Origin: Membranipora membranacea
Taxonomy: Eukaryota > Bryozoa > Gymnolaemata > Cheilostomatida > Membraniporidae
Assembly: GCA_914767715.1 (NCBI GenBank)
Contig: OU612075.1
Span: 1,178,001 to 1,242,000, forward strand
Length of the DNA stretch: 64,000 nt
Reading direction: 5' to 3'
Part shown: piece after piece, positions 48,221-59,735 of the stretch
Layout of the letters: every line of letters begins with the position of its first letter
Position numbering within the stretch: position 1 is the first letter of the stretch
Notes under the pieces: model-generated
Databases searched by the model: none
Told to the model about the DNA's origin: nothing
The model's input: only the letters and a program-made list of their open reading frames with translations
Made by a program: the position numbers and the translations under genes

Positions 48221-48760
48221 GCGTTTACACGTCCGACAAATCGGCTAATAATAACAACTTCGACACAGATTATGAATCTGCTCTATAATCGTTGTCTGTC
48301 AACATGTCAACGATAAGCTATTTACGCACTGTTCATGCCTAACCGATTTCGACACAAACTTCCAACCCAAATTGTTTCCAACCCAACTTGTCTCTGTTTG
48401 GCTAGTGAGACAACTAGTTGGTTTAGTCAGTAGTAGTATTAGCTAGTTAGTAATTCATAGCTGGAGAGTGGAGATTGGAGACTCCTTCACTAGTCTCCCT
48501 AGTTGAAAGGCTACTGTTGTGCCCCTGCAGACTGAGACTGAGACTGACAGAGAATCATGTATAATGATTCATCATCTGATGAAGATGTTATAATAGCAGC
48601 AGCAGCAATAACTGTTATAACAGCGGTACACGTTGCTGCTAAGGACAAGTAACCAAGTAACCCAGCACTGAATCACTGCTGCGCTGTTATTGGCTGAACC
48701 ATTCATAATCGTTGTACAGATCATGCTAGACAACTAACTAATATAAAGATTGTATTCTAA
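48221..48760 (+). mobile_element. Possible Harbinger-type transposon remnant
   Basis: Begins GCTGCGTTTACACGTCCGAC, a terminus style common in these elements, followed at 48559 by an ATG-started acidic then Ala-rich frame (MYNDSSSDEDVIIAAAAI) like the start of Harbinger nuclease genes, stopping after 31 codons. No matching right end was found; truncated by the tandem array. Confidence 0.35.
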
Positions 48761-48767
48761 TATAGTA

Positions 48768-51700
48768 GCTAGAATTTTGTTTTACGGGCCCAAAAAAGCA
48801 CGTCAATGGAAAGTTGATATCATTCGACCAGTGGCCATTGAACCAGTGGCTTTTGGGGCAGTGGCTTTTCGACCAGTGGCCTTATGACCAGTGGCCTTAT
48901 GGCCAGTGGCATTATGGCGAGTGGCTTTATGGCCAGTGGCTTTATGGCCAGTGACTTTTGGGCCAGTGGTTTTATGGTCAGTGGCTTTTTGGCCAGTGGT
49001 TTATGGCCAGTGGCTTTTTGGCAGTGGCCTTTTGACCCGAAATCACACCTAGCAACAGTGTCCAATGTCCTATCCTATTGAATGATAAAAATTTCTAAGC
49101 AATTCTGCATCTCAAGTTTGCAGAATTAGGCTCCATTTTACTTCTTATAGTTGTACAGATCATGCTAGACAACTAACTAATATAAAGATTGTATTCTAAT
49201 ATAGTATTTAAAAATGATATAATTTCTAAAGCAACAATATTATCATAACTTTGAACCTTGAAAAAAGGACAGTCTGGTGACCGTATTCTCACCTATAGAA
49301 TATTGACTTATGCCATAACATCAACACTTCTATCTTGTTAGGAAAAGAATCGTCAGAGTTGGAGTCTGCTGCCAGGAATTGAGCTCTGCAGAACTTGTAC
49401 AATCACACACATCCCTGGACTCAAGATTATTACTAATAAGCTTGAAGCGCGTTATGCGACAGCATATACAAGGGCCGGTGATCATAGCTTGCAAACAGGT
49501 ATTGATTTTCTTTTGTTTGGTTTTTTTAGCTTTGTAATCTTAATATCTTTGAGTTTGTTGTTTGACTATACAGTGCAGATAATAGAACATTAGCAGTCAA
49601 AATACTTGTTAGTTACCAAGCTGTATACTTCCATAAAATATTGATTTTCTGAACAACACTGGAAAGTTGCCAACTCACTGAATGTCAACAGTTCAACAAA
49701 AAATTGATCTGTTTTTTTCCCCAACAACTGATCTCAGCAGTATTATATTTATTGCAAGATATGTAAAGATGGCCTAAAATTCTCCAGTTTCATACAGATT
49801 CTCAGCTTTATTTTTTTTCTATTACAAATATTATAGAAAAATTAACGCAACATTCATTCCAGCTGCACCTCAGTTGTATATAAAGTGAGATGAGATAATT
49901 GATAGATCTACACCGTAGAGATCATTATGAAGCTAGTTGTGATATTTCACCTTGACCTTCAGTAATAATGAGTATGCTAGCACTAGCTTCTGCTGATAAA
50001 TTGTAAGATTCTGATGCTTGAATCTGTAAATCGATCACAGAGTGCATCGGGTAAAAATTATACTAAAAATCTTTCGCTGTGAATATAAATTATTGTCACG
50101 TTACAAAGAAAAATATTTAAAAAGCTGCACTGCTGTCTCCGCTCAATGCGGCATTGCTTCGATCTAAAAGTGCTGACTATTTGATTGTGATGACTTTAAT
50201 TTGTCCATCAAGATGCGTTTTAATGTATTAATTGGGGGTTACAATACAGAAAAAATGTGTGAGAAGATGACCGGGTTGAGTCATTTAAAACAATTATTTG
50301 CAAAGGGTGGGTGGGATCTTTTCTAACTTTACTAAAATGGGAATCCGCGAGTAGAAATAAAAAATCACTGAAACATGGTATATCAAAAGCTAGAATTTTG
50401 TTTTACGGGCCAAAAAATCACGTCAATGGAAAGTTGATATCAGACTTCTATGATGTAACCATTGAACCAGTGGCTTTTGGGGCAGTGGCTTTTTGACCAG
50501 TGGCCTTATGACCAGTGGCCTTATGGCCAGTGGCATTATGGCCAGTGGCTTTATGGCCAGTGGCTTTATGGCCAGTGACTTTTGGGCCAGTGGTTTTATG
50601 TCCAGTGGCTTTTTGGCCAGTGGTTTATGGCCAGTGGCATTTTGGCAGTGGCCTTTTGACCCATAATCTCGCCTAGCAACAGCGATGATTTAATGTCCTA
50701 TCCTATTGAATGATAAAAATTTCTAAGCAATTCTGCATCTCAAGTTTGCAGAATTAGGCTCCATTTTACTTCTTATAGTTGTACAGATCATGCTAGACAA
50801 CTAACTAATATAAAGATTGTGTTCTAATATAGTATTTAAAAATGATATTATTTTTAAAGCAACAATATTATCATAACTTTGAACCTTGAAAAAAGGACAG
50901 TCTGGTGACCGTATTCTCACCTATAGAATATAGACTTATGCCATAACATCAACACTTCTATCTTGTTAGGAAAAGAATCGTCAGAGTTGGAGTCTGCTGC
51001 CAGGAATTGAGCTTTTGCAGAACTTGTACAATCACACACATCCCTGGACTCAATATTATGACTGATAAGCTTGAAGCGGTTATGTGACAGCATATGCAAG
51101 GGCCGGTGATCACAGCTTACAAGCAGGTATTGATTTTCTTTTGTTTGTTTTGTTAGCTTTGTAATCTTAATATCTATAGTCTCTGGTTTGACTATACAGT
51201 GCAGATAATAGAACATTAGCGGTTACAATACTTGTTAGTTACCAAGCTGTATACTTCCATAAAATATTGATTTTCTGAACAACACTGGAAAGTTGCCAAC
51301 TCACTGAATGTCAACAGTTCAACAAAAAATTGATCTGTTTTTTTCCCCAACAACTGATCTCAGCAGTATTATATTTATTGCAAGATATGTAAAGATGGCC
51401 TAAAATTCTCCAGTTGCATTCAGATTCTCAGCTTTATTTTTTTTCTATTACAAACATTATAGAAAAATTAACGCAACATTCATTCCAGCTGCACCTCAGT
51501 TGTATATAAAGTGAGATGAGATAATTGATAGATCTACACCGTAGAGATCATTATGAAGCTAGTTGTGATATTTCACCTTGACCTTCAGTAATAGTGAGTA
51601 TGCTAGCACTAGCTTCTGCTGATAAATTGTAAGATTCTGATGCTTGAATCTGTAAATCGATCACAGAGTGCATCGGGTAAAAATTATACTAAAAATCTTT

Positions 51701-52833
51701 CGCTGTGAATATAAATTATTGTCACGTTACAAAAAAAAAATTTAAAGAGCTGCACTGCTGTCTCTGCTCAATGCGGCATTGCTTTGATCTAAAAGTGCTG
51801 ACTATTTGATTGTGATGACTTTAATTTGTCCATCAAGATACATTTTAATGTATTAATTGGGGGTTACAATACAGAAAAAATGTGTGAGAAGATGACCGGG
51901 TTGAGTCATTTAAAACAATTATTTGCAAAGGGTGGGTGGGATCTTTTCTAACTTTACTAAAATGGGAATCCGTGAGTAGAAATAAAAAATCACTGAAACA
52001 TGGTATATCAATAGCTAGAATTTTGTTTTACGGGCCCAAAAAAGCACGTCAATGGAAAGTTGATATCAGACTTCTATGATGTAACCATTGAACCAGTGGC
52101 TTTTGGGGCAGTGGCTTTTTGACCAGTGGCCTTATGACCAGTGGCCTTATGACCAGTGGCATTATGGCCAGTGGCGTTATGGCCAGTGGCTTTATGGCCA
52201 GTGACTTTTGGGCCAGTGGTTTTATGGCCAGTGGTTTATGGCCAGTGGCATTTTGGCAGTGGCCTTTTGACCCGAAATCACGCCTAGCAACAGCGATGAT
52301 TTAATGTCCTATCCTATTGAATGATAAAAATTTCTAAGCAATTCTGCATCTCAAGTTTGCAGAATTAGGCACCTTTTAACTTCTTATAGTTGTACAGATC
52401 ATGCTAGACAACTAACTAATATAAAGATTGTGTTCTAATATAGTATTTAAAAATGATAAAATTTCTAAAGCAACAATATTATCATAACTTTGAACCTTGA
52501 AAAAAGGACAGTCTGGTGACCTTATTCTCACCTATAGAATATAGACTTATGCCATAACATCAACACTTCTATCTTGTTAGGAAAAGAATCGTCAGAGTTG
52601 GAGTCTGCTGCCAGGAATTGAGCTCTGCAGAATTTGTACAATCACACACATCCCTGGACTCAATATTATGACTGATAAGCTTGAAGCCGTTATGTGACAG
52701 CATATACAAGGGCCGGTGATCATAGCTTGCAAACAGGTATTGATTTTCTTTTGTTTGTTTTTTTAGCTTTGTAATCTTAATATCTTTGAGTTTGTTGTTT
52801 GACTATAATACAGTGCAGATAATAGAACATTAC
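48768..52833. repeat. 2.5 tandem ~1.62-kb units
   Basis: Units start at 48768, 50389 and 52014 (GCTAGAATTTTGTTTTACGG); the third stops at about 52833. Identity is very high. Unit 1 has an extra copy of the block TTGTACAGATCATGCTAGAC (48712 and 49151). No confident gene inside. Confidence 0.92.
48826..49033. repeat. 15-bp minisatellite (unit 1)
   Basis: About 14 copies of GGCCAGTGGCTTTAT-type repeats; equivalents lie at 50455-50662 and 52083-52266 with different copy numbers. Because 15 is a multiple of three, both strands stay open by chance (MASGF or PLAIK repeats). Not treated as a gene. Confidence 0.9.
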
Positions 52834-53049
52834 CCTAGAAACGCTCAAATCCTTGGCGCTGAAGGTATTTTATTACTGTTTGCATAATAATTATTGTAAA
52901 TTTGATTATTTACTAATGGCTAGGTTATGTATGACATTTTAACCTAGTGTTGATCTGCCATCTAACCTTATATGTTGATCACATTTCAGTTCGATTCTGG
53001 TGACCTACTAAAACTTAAAATTTTCAGTTGAAAAGAGCTCAACACTCAC

Positions 53050-53205
53050 CACCAGAAAGGTAAGCATAACGGAGATTGGCGGCTAAGAACATGGCTTCTC
53101 CTGGCTTCAGCTTCAGATTGAGGAAGAATGCTGCAAACACTCTGACATCACCTGGGAACTGAGTATACAGTCGAAGTACCAGCTCCTTTAACACATTGTC
53201 TATAC
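53050..53205 (-). pseudogene. Mannose-6-phosphate isomerase exon, zinc ligand lost
   Basis: Acceptor TTCTCAG, donor GGTG/GTGAGT, 156 nt. It encodes DNVLKELVLRLYTQFPGDVR, FAAFFLNLKLKPGEAMFLAA and NLRYAYLSG. PGD-(x)-FLN-LKPGEAMFL-AN-AYLSG is diagnostic of type I phosphomannose isomerase (fructose-6-phosphate/mannose-6-phosphate interconversion, cytosol). The family's PHAYL, whose His binds the catalytic zinc, is RYAYL here. Downstream exons are missing, replaced by the tandem array. Probably a pseudogene fragment. Confidence 0.85.
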
Positions 53206-53529
53206 CTGAGAATAAGTGACAGAGATGATTGTATGATCTGATACAACAAAATTAAGTTTTCGCAGTGAGGCAGTGAAGAAAGTTTATTGAAGGGCCTTTG
53301 ATGCTCTAAAATGTTGTGCTCATGTTTAAATCCAAGTGACAAACCAAAGTTAGAAGACTAAAATGAGTCTATCATGGCCATAGAGTTGTTACATAACTCT
53401 ATGATCAGGGCACAGAAAACTTTATCTGTCTAGCCAATACTGAATAACCATAAAAACTTTTGTTACATATATTATATGTTTTCAGATATTAATAGAATGC
53501 CCAACTAAATAAAAAGATGTTTAGCTAAT

Positions 53530-53546
53530 CACACACACACACACTC
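53530..53546. repeat. (AC)n microsatellite
   Basis: Short run of AC dinucleotides just beside the isomerase exon donor. Confidence 0.8.
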
Positions 53547-53548
53547 AC

Positions 53549-53690
53549 CTTATACAAAGTCTCTGATTTCTTGGAAGGGTCTGAAGCTGCACATTCCCTC
53601 AAAGTGTGTGAGAGCCAGGGCCATCTCGGGTTTGTGGTTAGCATCTCTGTACACATCTGGGAACTTCTTATTCAGCTCCTCTGCGTGTTT
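53549..53690 (-). pseudogene. Mannose-6-phosphate isomerase exon with premature stop
   Basis: Begins after ATATAG with KHAEELNKKFPDVYRDANHK, then PEMALALTHFEGMCSFRPFQ and EIRDF. The NHKPEMA motif holds the zinc-ligand Glu. If the strong GTGAGT donor is used the frame reads a TAA just before it; a weak GTATAA donor (end 53556) would avoid the stop. About 60-70 aa expected between this exon and 53050-53205 are absent, and no N-terminal exon was found. Confidence 0.82.
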
Positions 53691-54059
53691 CTATATCAGA
53701 AATAGGATTGACTGTGAAAGGGGCATAACTCCAAAAAAACACAACGAGAGGCACCAACGTATTGTAACTACATTGATCTTTTTTCTGGCAAGAATAAGAC
53801 ACCATGATCTTAGGCAACGGAAAAGTTAGATTACACTCTATCAGAAATAATGTATCCCATCTTGAAGGGATTCTTTAAACATACATTGTAGTAACCAACT
53901 CCGCAAGCTGATATAATGAAATACTCCACTAATGGCTTGATGAGCTTCCATTACAGAATTCATTTTGAGCTAAAAACAGAATGGAGCATTTGAATACAAC
54001 AGAACAATGACTGCGTCGTGTTATTATATAATGATCACATGACAGGACTACATACATCT

Positions 54060-55700
54060 CTAACAAGGCTTGTCATTAGCTGATCTGTGACATGTATTTA
54101 CAAACCATTTTTTCGGACTATGTGAAGTTCACGGCAGACCAGTACCCTATTAGTGATTTCTGTGTGATGTCCATATATGACAGCTTCATCACTCAAGGTC
54201 ATATATCTACAGTGTACTATACAGGCATCTGAAATTACAATAATATGATAAATGATGTTAATGTGTAATTTCCATTGTGACACATAAATTTCTACAAGTC
54301 TATTCATTGACTTTTCATAGGGGATGTGATATGGATGATATTATTAAATTATAGTGAGCATTGAGCACTAGTACAGGCTTAGACGGACATCAGTATATAA
54401 ATAAATAACATCATGTGTATCGGTGTGACTTTTGTTGGGTTATTGAGTTCATTCAAAAGGTCACTTTCAACACATATCAAAACTGATTGATTGAGTCGAG
54501 TCAGGGTTCCAAACATCTTCTGAAGTTGATCTCCCGTGTAGTTCAGGATTCAACACATTGGAGTTGTTATCTCTCATTGACCTTTCACTTCAGAGAGTAA
54601 ATAACTCCTATTTGTAGTGATAAGACAAAATTCATGAATTACCACTTTGCACCACAAGTATAACCAGTTATGATAGATTACCTTGGGACTCTCTGCTAAT
54701 AGTCTAATAACATCAGGCGCAGCTGCATCTGGTGATCTGGATATGAAAAAAAATATAATTAAAAGTACATGATTCCGCGGGAAAATTGATTAGCATGGAA
54801 TATCAGATAACTCAAAATCAGCATACAGCCAAAAACGCTGACAACTATTCCAGCCAAGTATCACAACATTATCAAGAAGGCAAGGAAACCCTAACTATCC
54901 CATGAAATATCATAAGTAATAAACGTTCATGTCTGCACAATTATCAATCCAGGGCCCCCATATAATTTCCTGGAAGTTATATCGGTGAAGAAGCTTGCTT
55001 CAATACTGTAAGATTCCATTACTTAGGATGTATCTGAGCTCAAGTTTGATCTGTTCAGCATTTCTCTGCTCCACTGATAAACTTCAGGCCATTTGTCTGC
55101 AGCTTATCAGCCAGGGGAGCAACTCAGTACACAGGTAGACTGTGCTCTTAGATAAATTGATCTTATATGTATCTATGCATTGCTTACTTGATTCTTTGGT
55201 ATCATGAGGAAGACATTTTTTCAGCTTGACGTTCTATCTCTCTTTTTTTCCCTACAGACACTCCTGACTCCTAATCTGATGCTATTAATCTTTCTCTGGT
55301 CTGCGTTCTGTTCACATCAATCATCATCATCTACAAATTATAGAAGGAGAGCAACTAGTTAAAATAGAGGTCATGAAATCTGCCTGTGTGGCAGCAGTAG
55401 TTGAACACAGTATTCATGTTGTTATCACTGTACTTTGCTTCAGCCCATGTTGGTTAAATAAGTGTTAACTTTTCCCACAGATATCAACAAATGATGGCTA
55501 AGTGTCCTCATCGTCTCACCAGTCTGAGTGTTGAGTCTGTAATGTAGCTGAGATATAGAAAGGACAAATAATATAGGTCACACACCTGTATAGAGATGGC
55601 GACTTGTTAGTATCAGAGTGTCTCTCTCAACTCTATGGTGTGTGTGAGGTAACTTTCTGTTAGTGTAGACTTCCATACATCTGGCTTGATTATAGAAGTA
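54060..55700. repeat. Segmental duplicon, partial diverged copy D
   Basis: Matches A/B/C from the DACIVHCRYMTLSDEAVIYG segment through the 55060 fold-back to the GTAACTT(C/T)CTGTTAGTGTAG block, with more substitutions and indels than among A-C. It lies beside the isomerase remnant. Confidence 0.75.
54680..54738 (-). CDS. Candidate small exon in duplicon D
   Basis: Acceptor TATCCAG, donor CAAG/GTAATC; encodes SPDAAAPDVIRLLAESPK. Related versions in other duplicons read SPDTAVSEIIRISAEDHK (60.45 kb, minus) and are frameshifted near 7.15, 11.85 and 62.6 kb. Family unknown. Confidence 0.3.
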
Positions 55701-55857
55701 AGTCGCTTTAGGTGTCTCAGAGGTAAATATGCAGTTAATACCACATTCTCGCATGTCATCTCTTATGCATGAAACATGAAGCTGTGTTATTTGGTGTTGT
55801 CTGTCTATTTTAAGTGGGAGGCAACTTACAAAACAAAGGTTGTGTTTATTTATATAC

Positions 55858-55953
55858 CTGCCACCCTCTCTGCTGACACTAATGTGAGGAGTACCATCAT
55901 AATTGATTTAGACGTCTGGTAGCCATTGGAAAACTCATAGACATCATACTCAT
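55858..55953 (-). CDS. Candidate exon, unknown protein
   Basis: Acceptor TTGTCTAG, donor GCAG/GTATAT, 96 nt. It encodes EYDVYEFSNGYQTSKSIMMV and LLTLVSAERVAG. A clean open exon but no neighbour with matching phase and no recognised family. Confidence 0.3.
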
Positions 55954-56082
55954 CTAGACAACACATATAAGCTGCTGGTTACATCACTTCTAAAAGAATA
56001 GATAAAAACTGACACAGTTATATAAGGATAGAAGTATTAAAAATTGCGAATTGTACACCTTTGCTTTGCTTGTGTATTAAAT

Positions 56083-56204
56083 TAGAACAAGTATGTTCCC
56101 TCTGTGGTGGTGGAGGTTTATTGCAAATGTGTGGTATCGAGGCGCCTCGATACCACACATTTGCAATAAACCTCCACCACCACAGAGGGAACATACTTGT
56201 TCTA
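56083..56204. mobile_element. 122-bp fold-back, perfect palindrome, 9-bp target duplication
   Basis: 56084-56203 is a perfect palindrome with no spacer, centred on GAGGCGCCTC; ends TAGAACAAG / CTTGTTCTA. Flanked by GTATTAAAT (56074-56082 and 56205-56213). Confidence 0.9.
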
Positions 56205-56213
56205 GTATTAAAT

Positions 56214-57413
56214 GAAGCAGGATGATGATTCAAACCTGCCTTATGGAACACAAGCAGATTGTACAATGATTGTTGACTCCCATATACTTGATGCACATTT
56301 TTAGAGGTATCACAGCTATACATATATTAGAGTATGTTGTTCGACTCACAAATATATACTAGAAAAATAGGTAGAGGAATTTTGTGTTGAAATTTTCATA
56401 AACATAGAAATCAGAATCAAACCCTCAGACAATAGTAACTAAGCCTATACAAGCTATAGCTCATGAGACATTATTCAGTCAATAACAAAAGATTCACTAA
56501 CTCTATATTATTATTTATTGTGTTGTAAAACCCTGCTATGTTTTTGTCTATGGCAGCATTAAAGAGATGTTAGGCTACTGCAAACATTCAAATGTTATCT
56601 CAGGAAACATGGGAAAATTTGAGAATTATGTCCACCTTTTTGTTTGTGCTCAAAGATTTTGTGAAAACTTTGGAAGGAATTAAATCTCTTTAAATTTAGT
56701 GCAGCGATCAATAATGAGGACATTTTGTGTAGCAGCGAGCTCAGGTATTTAATCCAGTAAAATGTTTAAAAGTTCGGACACAGCTCACATTCTTATTCTG
56801 ACACATGGCAGGAATCATTTTAGCTGCCACTAAATACGGATATCATAGAGGGCAAAACACTTGAGAATTTAACAATGAACTAAAATAACTCACAACATAA
56901 ACAACCCAAGTTATATATTGAACTAATATAATATATACTATAACTACAATATATTAGACTACCTTAGTGTAGTGAAATATTCGCAGAGGGAAAACTTTGC
57001 CATTTGGCATAGGCTTGAAATATCTCTACTGGAGGTTGGCTAAAATTTTCTCACTCCCTTTACTTTACAAAGACTCCCATCTCGCCTAGCCAAATTACAG
57101 CGCCAGCTAACATAATGTCACCCAAAGCTATCTAAACTAAACTCTAGCTGATATTAACTACTTGGGATATAATATAATATAAATTACGATGACCCCGCTC
57201 ATTCATTGATATTGAGCGCTGAGATGTCAGAGCACTAGCTACTACTTGTCCCAACCATATTTCTGGTTCTAATTTACCGCTATTCACAAAGAACTATGCA
57301 CCAACAAGTCAAAAGATTATTGAGAAGTCTAATGGTTGACGCCAAGACTGGTCATGTGATATAAACTGGTCATGTGAAATGAGACTGTTCATGAAGAGAT
57401 ACTATTCTGAATT
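56214..57413. other. No gene recognised
   Basis: AT-rich unique sequence between two fold-back elements; no splice-bounded open frame of note on either strand. Confidence 0.5.
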
Positions 57414-57580
57414 TAGTTTAAGCGCTTAAACGATGTGGGGATAGCTGGTAGTAGCATTTCATTATCAACCACTTTCCCAACCACCGACGTTCCCAACTAC
57501 CAACCACCGTTGGTTTGGAAAAGTGGTTGATAATGAAATGCCTCTACCAGCATCCCGCCACCATTTGTGCGCTTAAACTA
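57414..57580. mobile_element. 167-bp fold-back element with TAG...CTA ends
   Basis: Ends TAGTTTAAGCGC / GCGCTTAAACTA; long arms containing GTGGTTGATAATGAAATGC. Flanks TTCTGAATT and CTCTGAACT match at 7 of 9 positions, a worn 9-bp duplication. Confidence 0.75.
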
Positions 57581-58361
57581 CTCTGAACTGTATGTTTGAT
57601 GTGAAGTTGATATCTGATGCTACATAGCTTTTTATAAGTGAAGACGACCGGAAATCTCCACATCGTCTTCTCTAATATATCAAGCATCATATTGGAAAAT
57701 CGAGAACTCGATACACTTCATATTGAGAACTGCTCCATACTACTTAACTAAATTCTTGTAATTTCAACAAGCCCTCAAAGTGTCGCTGTAAGAGATCAAG
57801 TTTCAAAGTAAAAGTATGGCCGTCATGTAAAACTAATCCAACAGCGATCCAGGTCTTCTATTTACTCTGCTACCGACACATCGGCAGCGAGACTAAGAGC
57901 AGTCAGAAGGCAGCAGTTTGATTGTCAGGCAGTGCTCAACTTAAGCAAACCCATCTCCACTACTGGACACCTGCAGGGTCAGATAGGGATTTTTTCCAAA
58001 GTTTATTATTGGCCATTTTTTGAAGCCGAAGCAGGCTAAAATTTCCAGCTTATTGGTATAGATTTTCACTTGCAGTACGTATCAGATTATTTCTGGTTGT
58101 GTTAAATTATTTGACCCTGGTTGATGCTTTGAAATCTGGAATTTCGAAACTTTCATGCTATTAATCTGATGTAATCATCAAATTAATCAACGACAACAAA
58201 CTTCAATTGAATTATATTGAAGATCATTTAGTATCATTCATTCCATAATTTAGGAATAAGACAACTCCTCAGCTCAACTGAAAATAATAACAGTCTCGCG
58301 TTGACATAATTTAGCATTTGGTCCTGAACGGTACGGTTGTGGCAAGATATACAGTACTTAC

Positions 58362-58474
58362 TCTGCAAAGCAGATATATCACATCAGCAAGATAGTACTG
58401 TAAATACCCTTGAGATAGCTCCATTACCGATCTGCCTGTCATTGTTTCATTACTCGTGGGTACTATGAATATAT
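58362..58474 (-). CDS. Candidate exon, unknown protein
   Basis: Acceptor TTTTTTTTACAG, donor CAGA/GTAAGT, 113 nt, phase 1 in, 0 out. It encodes IFIVPTSNETMTGRSVMELS then QGYLQYYLADVIYLLCR. MTGR...L...YL is faintly like the helical part of guanylate-binding proteins; not enough to name it. Confidence 0.4.
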
Positions 58475-58610
58475 CTGTAAAAAAAACCTGAAGTTGCGAC
58501 AAGTATGAATGAACCGGTGTGACTGAATTCTAAAAACAAGTTTTAATTAGAATAGGGAAGCGGTATGTAAGTAGCTTTAGATGAATGCGGCAGTAATTTA
58601 GAAACAATAG

Positions 58611-58684
58611 TATTTCACTTTACTTTCCCTACCTGCTTTCCTTACACATGAAGGGAACACTGGTAGGGAAAGCGAAGTGAAATA
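58611..58684. mobile_element. 74-bp hairpin MITE, TA ends
   Basis: Arms TATTTCACTTTACTTTCCCT(ACC) and (GGT)AGGGAAAGCGAAGTGAAATA. TA at both ends fits a Tc1/mariner-type target. Confidence 0.65.
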
Positions 58685-59205
58685 TTATCATCATACTAAT
58701 AATAGTCGAAATATATGAGGTTTTGAGGTCACATGGGGGGAGAGGGTTGGGTTGAAAGCTGCTCAACACCAATATAAAAATTAAACAATGGGGAATAACT
58801 GATGATTATAGTTCATACATGATTCATCATATTCATGGTATTGTCGGCTTCTTCTAAAGGCAGCTGAAGTTATAATTAAGCTCGCTGTGTTAACTGAAAC
58901 ATACGTCTATTACTTGATTAAATTACCAATTATATCATGTCACACATTTTCAGTGTAAACTTAATTTTGTCCAATACGCACATTTTCACAACGACATCAA
59001 TATGCAGCAAACAGTAGCGGAACAAAAAGACATTCTTTTCTTGGCTAAATATGAATTTAATTTTTTGATAATTCAAAAATGTCAAAGCCTCTTTTACCAG
59101 CCACCCTAGGTTATTATATGTGAATTCAGGGATTAAGAATCCAGTTGATAAACGAAATGCAATGTACATTTTCCATCTGTAGAACCCACGAGATAAAAAA
59201 CTAAC

Positions 59206-59349
59206 CTGAACATCATCTAGGAAGGAGAGCAGCTCATTTTTTAGCGTGACATCTGTACTCTGGGGGCCGTGGTAGTTCTGACTAATTCTTACATCATGTA
59301 CTGAATAACATCTTTCTGTAATAACATTGCGCACTTGTAAGTGCAACAT
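59206..59349 (-). CDS. Candidate exon, unknown protein
   Basis: Open frame VRNVITERCYSVHDVRISQN, DVTLKNELLSFLDDVQ ending at CAG/GTTAGT (59206). The upstream boundary is uncertain. Its end phase (0) does not match 58362-58474 (needs 1), so the two cannot simply be joined. Confidence 0.3.
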
Positions 59350-59609
59350 ACAAGGTGGTGTACCTGCCTAACTGATCACCCCGGACTTTATATCCCTCGC
59401 CGGGGGGGGGGGGGCGTCGAGCGAGGGGCAAAAGTCTGGGGGTCCCAGACTATATCCCACTTAGTGTGAGAACTAGAGTTTGGATTGCTACTTGATATGA
59501 CACACAAGAGGGGATAATCCGCGAGTGAAGTGTGACTCGAGAGCTTCTCATAAGTGGACAGTGTTTTCATAGTCATATCAATGTCTGTTATGTCTATGTG
59601 AATGAAAGC

Positions 59610-59735
59610 ATGGGCCCCTGGAACTTGCATGTCTTTACTTTGCCAGTGTCCACTATTTGGTGGTTGATAGTGGACATTGGGCCTGGCAAAGTAAAGACAT
59701 GTAAGTCCCAGGGGCCAATGGTCCCAGGGGCCCAT
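59610..59735. mobile_element. 126-bp fold-back element with 10-bp target duplication
   Basis: Ends ATGGGCCCCTGG / CCAGGGGCCCAT, inner arms TGTCTTTACTTTGCCAG / CTGGCAAAGTAAAGACA. Flanked by GAATGAAAGC on both sides (59600-59609 and 59736-59745). Confidence 0.88.

Noticed and set aside
48820-49081. Open frames of MASGF / PLAIK repeats on both strands
   Set aside because: They arise from a 15-bp repeat that is open in several frames; no splice or start context and variable copy number.
23808-52833. Common origin of the LRR array and the 48.8-kb array because both have ~1.62-kb periods
   Set aside because: The unit sequences share nothing visible; the equal period looks coincidental.
59398-59414. 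G-run next to an inverted CGAGGGG motif as a regulatory element
   Set aside because: Only a short homopolymer with weak inverted matches; nothing to support function.
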